Shown: in pieces, positions 62,360-64,000 of the stretch
Layout of the letters: every line of letters begins with the position of its first letter
Position numbering within the stretch: the first letter of the stretch is position 1
Source of the DNA: Rhizobiaceae bacterium
Lineage (GTDB): Bacteria; Pseudomonadota; Alphaproteobacteria; Rhizobiales; Rhizobiaceae
DNA: 64,000 bases
Direction: 5' to 3'
Assembly (NCBI GenBank): GCA_023953845.1
Contig: JAMLJC010000001.1
Span: 372,001 to 436,000 of the forward strand
Notes under the pieces: generated by a model
What the model was told of the DNA's origin: nothing
The model's database searches: none
Seen by the model: the letters and a program-made list of their open reading frames with translations, nothing else
Program-made: the position numbers and the translations under genes

Positions 62360-62884
62360 TCAATGGCCGCCGGCCTGTTCCAGCAGCTTCACCCCCGGCG
62401 CCGGTAGTTCAAGATCGTCGCCCGATTGACCAGCCGCGGGGATTTCAATCCAGCGCTCGGCCTTTCCCTCCGGGCATTCTTGCACGACCGGGAAATAGAG
62501 GGTTTCCCCGACCTTCAGGTCTCCCGTGACGTAGCCGCGCAAGACGAACTCGTCATACTCATCGTCACCGAGACTGCCGCCGCTCCAGACGACTTCCTTC
62601 ACGCCTTCGCTCGTCGGCGTTCCATAATAATCATACGTCTTTGCGTATTTGCCTCTGACCTTTTCCAGTTTCCAACCGGCCTTCGGTTGCGGTTTGACGG
62701 AAATGACGCCTTCCGGGATCTGAACGCGGATGACATTGGTAGGCGTACCCTCGCAACCATGCGGAACGCGGAATATCGCCTTGTATGTCGACGCCACCGG
62801 CGCCTCGGTTTTTTCCAGCGACACGTGAGCGAAGGCGGAAGAGGACATGCTGGCGATAGCCGCCACAAGAAGAAGCTTTTTCAT
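62360..62884 (-). CDS. YcnI-family (DUF1775) copper-binding protein
   Basis: 174 residues from the ATG at 62884. A signal peptide MKKLLLVAAIASMSSSAFA is cleaved to leave mature His1 (HVSLEKTEAPVAS), the N-terminal histidine of the DUF1775 copper site. GCEGTPTNVIRVQIPEGV, PKAGWKLEKVRGKY with the conserved tryptophan and YFPVVQECPEGK complete the domain. The family binds Cu(II) in the periplasm and works with CopCD proteins. It lies 57 bp upstream of the copCD gene; the copper operon reads DUF2946-ycnI-copCD. Confidence 0.92.
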   Translation of the reverse strand: MKKLLLVAAIASMSSSAFAHVSLEKTEAPVASTYKAIFRVPHGCEGTPTNVIRVQIPEGVISVKPQPKAGWKLEKVRGKYAKTYDYYGTPTSEGVKEVVWSGGSLGDDEYDEFVLRGYVTGDLKVGETLYFPVVQECPEGKAERWIEIPAAGQSGDDLELPAPGVKLLEQAGGH

Positions 62885-63037
62885 ATCATGATACCGTGAT
62901 TGTCGTCCGGCGCTGCGGCCGGCACATGGCTGATTTCTCTGATGCTGGCGCATACCGGCAATCGGGGCGGACGCCCCCGGAACCGCGACGCGCGCATCCG
63001 TTTCACGGACGACGAATCGGATCGGTATGCGCGGTTC

Positions 63038-63412
63038 TCAGGATTTCAGCGGCGGCGCCCGGGGCTGTCCCTGATGATGCGCCAGACCGGAGACAGCGGG
63101 CCCTTCGGAAACTCCAGGTTCGAAAACCGTTACGAAGAAGGGGATCGCGCCATGGCCGTCACTGGCCGGCAGGGCCACGAGCGGGGAAGCGCTGGCGCAT
63201 CCCATCGTGCAGCAATCAGGAAGCGAAGAGTGGTTTTCCGAAGGCGGAGAGTGTTCGGTGCTCGTAATGCAGAGCGGATTGCCAAACGCATCCAGCATGG
63301 GACCCAGCGACATGATGCCGGCCGACCACGCCGTGACGACGCCTTGCAGAAAAAGCATCACGCTCGCGACAAGCGCGATCGTTATGTTCTGCGTTCGGCG
63401 GGATTTCTTCAC
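63038..63412 (-). CDS. DUF2946 family membrane protein, copper-linked
   Basis: 124 residues from a GTG at 63410-63412 with GGAG seven bases upstream. The frame stays open to 63484 but that extension is Arg/Trp-rich. An N-terminal helix (ITIALVASVMLFLQGVVTAW) is followed by a periplasmic part with LPDCCTMGCASA, a Cys cluster typical of DUF2946, often found beside copper genes. A CxxC-like metal-binding role is inferred. It is the first gene of the copper cassette; 153 bp separate it from ycnI. Confidence 0.75.
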   Translation of the reverse strand: MKKSRRTQNITIALVASVMLFLQGVVTAWSAGIMSLGPMLDAFGNPLCITSTEHSPPSENHSSLPDCCTMGCASASPLVALPASDGHGAIPFFVTVFEPGVSEGPAVSGLAHHQGQPRAPPLKS

Positions 63413-63602
63413 TGAGCCACTCCGCTTTCGTCCGTAGCGCAGAGACTGGCAGCAGCGCCAGATGCTCTTTTGTCGCTGCGTCATGACGTCAGTTGCGCGG
63501 GATGGTGCGTAGCTCGGCCAGTCCGGACAAGTGGTCGTCGCCGTGATACTCGCGGATATCGTGCCGCCACGTCAAAACGCGGAGAAACGATCCTCGTATG
63601 CC

Positions 63603-63764
63603 TCAGATCTGCCGCGTCGGCTTCGGCATGTCGTCAGGATGCGGCACGGGAACGTCGTCAGGTTCGATGACCGGCTCCGGATCATGGACGTCCGGGGGTG
63701 AATCCGGCGCGGGCGGCGTCACAAGATCGTCCGGATTTTCCAGCGGCGGCTCTTTCGGGTCCAT
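63603..63764 (-). CDS. Small Pro/Asp-rich protein, unknown
   Basis: 53 residues from the ATG at 63764, preceded by GGAGG seven bases away. The 63791 ATG lacks a ribosome site. The sequence alternates Pro, Asp and Glu (PPAPDSPPDVHDPEP, PVPHPDDMPKPTRQI) and is surely disordered. Short proline- and acid-rich proteins of this kind occur in rhizobia without a known function. It may be a cytosolic linker or scaffold (inference). Confidence 0.6.
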   Translation of the reverse strand: MDPKEPPLENPDDLVTPPAPDSPPDVHDPEPVIEPDDVPVPHPDDMPKPTRQI

Positions 63765-63797
63765 CACCCGGCCTCCGTTCCTGTCCCGCATGACACA

Positions 63798-63992
63798 CTA
63801 TACGGGATCACCAGCCTCGCGGATGTTGCGGCGCCTGATCGCCCGCTCCTCCGCATCGTCGGGCAGCGCCTCGTCGCTCTCCTGAAAGGGATTATCGTCA
63901 TCCTCTTCCGGCGCGTCGTCAGCTTTCGGCTCCTCCGACAGTTCGTCCGCCAGAATCTCGTCCGCCGGCGTTTCTATCTCATCTCCCGCCAT
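63798..63992 (-). CDS. Small acidic protein, unknown (start near window edge)
   Basis: 64 residues from the ATG at 63992, only 8 bp from the window end, so an upstream start cannot be excluded. The product is very acidic (EEPKADDAPEEDDDNPFQES) and ends DDAEERAIRRRNIREAGDPV with a basic patch. No domain is recognised. It reads toward the Pro/Asp-rich gene on the same strand, 33 bp away, so the two may be co-transcribed. Confidence 0.55.
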   Translation of the reverse strand: MAGDEIETPADEILADELSEEPKADDAPEEDDDNPFQESDEALPDDAEERAIRRRNIREAGDPV

Positions 63993-64000
63993 CGCGTCCC

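Noticed and set aside
63413..63602. Possible RNA gene or small ORF upstream of the copper operon
   Set aside because: I saw only a short inverted repeat (CTGGC/GCCAG) and no protein-like frame. It more likely contains the operon promoter, and no metal-regulator operator is clear.

Overview
The window is a gene-dense, GC-rich bacterial chromosome segment. It carries about 66 protein genes and has no rRNA, tRNA, prophage, transposase or CRISPR that I can see. The gene families and their order point to an alphaproteobacterium of the order Hyphomicrobiales (Rhizobiales), probably close to Mesorhizobium and its Phyllobacteriaceae relatives. The evidence is the argH-lptM-lysA-TIGR02302 block, ftsEX with a YdcF protein and an acyltransferase, cobS-cobT beside a J-domain protein and BolA, pst-phoU-phoB, DUF2125/DUF3108 proteins, and a rhizobial-type mosaic repeat. 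The species assignment is inference.

Region by region. 1-7.4 kb: partial alkA-like glycosylase, gluQ, a small lipoprotein, a DUF6958-like protein, two EamA transporters, a YihY protein, an SDR, a HIG1 protein, cobalamin adenosyltransferase and a rhomboid protease. 7.7-12.3 kb: etfB-etfA and 3-hydroxybutyryl-CoA dehydrogenase, with an MFS exporter on the opposite strand between them. 12.4-18 kb: an aminotransferase and the ugpBAEC glycerol-phosphate importer, with a Pho box upstream, a hairpin after ugpB and a mosaic repeat between ugpA and ugpE. 18-24.5 kb: a TlpA-type thioredoxin divergent from argH-lptM-lysA-TIGR02302. 24.5-34.8 kb: an LTA-synthase-like membrane enzyme behind an array of three Pho-box half sites, then hpt, ftsEX, YdcF, PlsC-like acyltransferase, cupin, gloB, a methyltransferase and a TetA-like MFS pump. 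35-44 kb: an AroE-like dehydrogenase without the usual substrate serines, an SLC13 transporter, a lipid kinase, hisC-tyrA, DUF2125, a ChaC-like enzyme, YhhN and EamA. 44-54 kb: DUF3108, rpmB, a queuosine-precursor transporter preceded by a preQ1-I-like element that takes in its start codon, a spermidine-synthase-like protein, VOC, a phytase-like protein, cobT-cobS, a J-domain protein, bolA, two small secreted proteins and a bestrophin. 54-60.6 kb: pstSCAB-phoU-phoB behind a Pho box. 60.7-63.4 kb: a copper cassette (CopC-CopD fusion, YcnI, DUF2946). Two small acidic proteins close the window.

Two themes link the regions. Phosphate control: pst-phoU-phoB encodes uptake and the response regulator, and sites with the same 7-4-7 architecture occur before pstS, ugpB and the LTA-synthase-like gene, suggesting a local Pho regulon of Pi uptake, glycerol-phosphate scavenging and possibly envelope glycerophosphate chemistry. 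The sensor gene phoR is not next to pstS here. Queuosine: gluQ (glutamylation of queuosine-tRNA) and the transporter with the putative preQ1 riboswitch suggest the cell maintains, and possibly salvages, queuosine.
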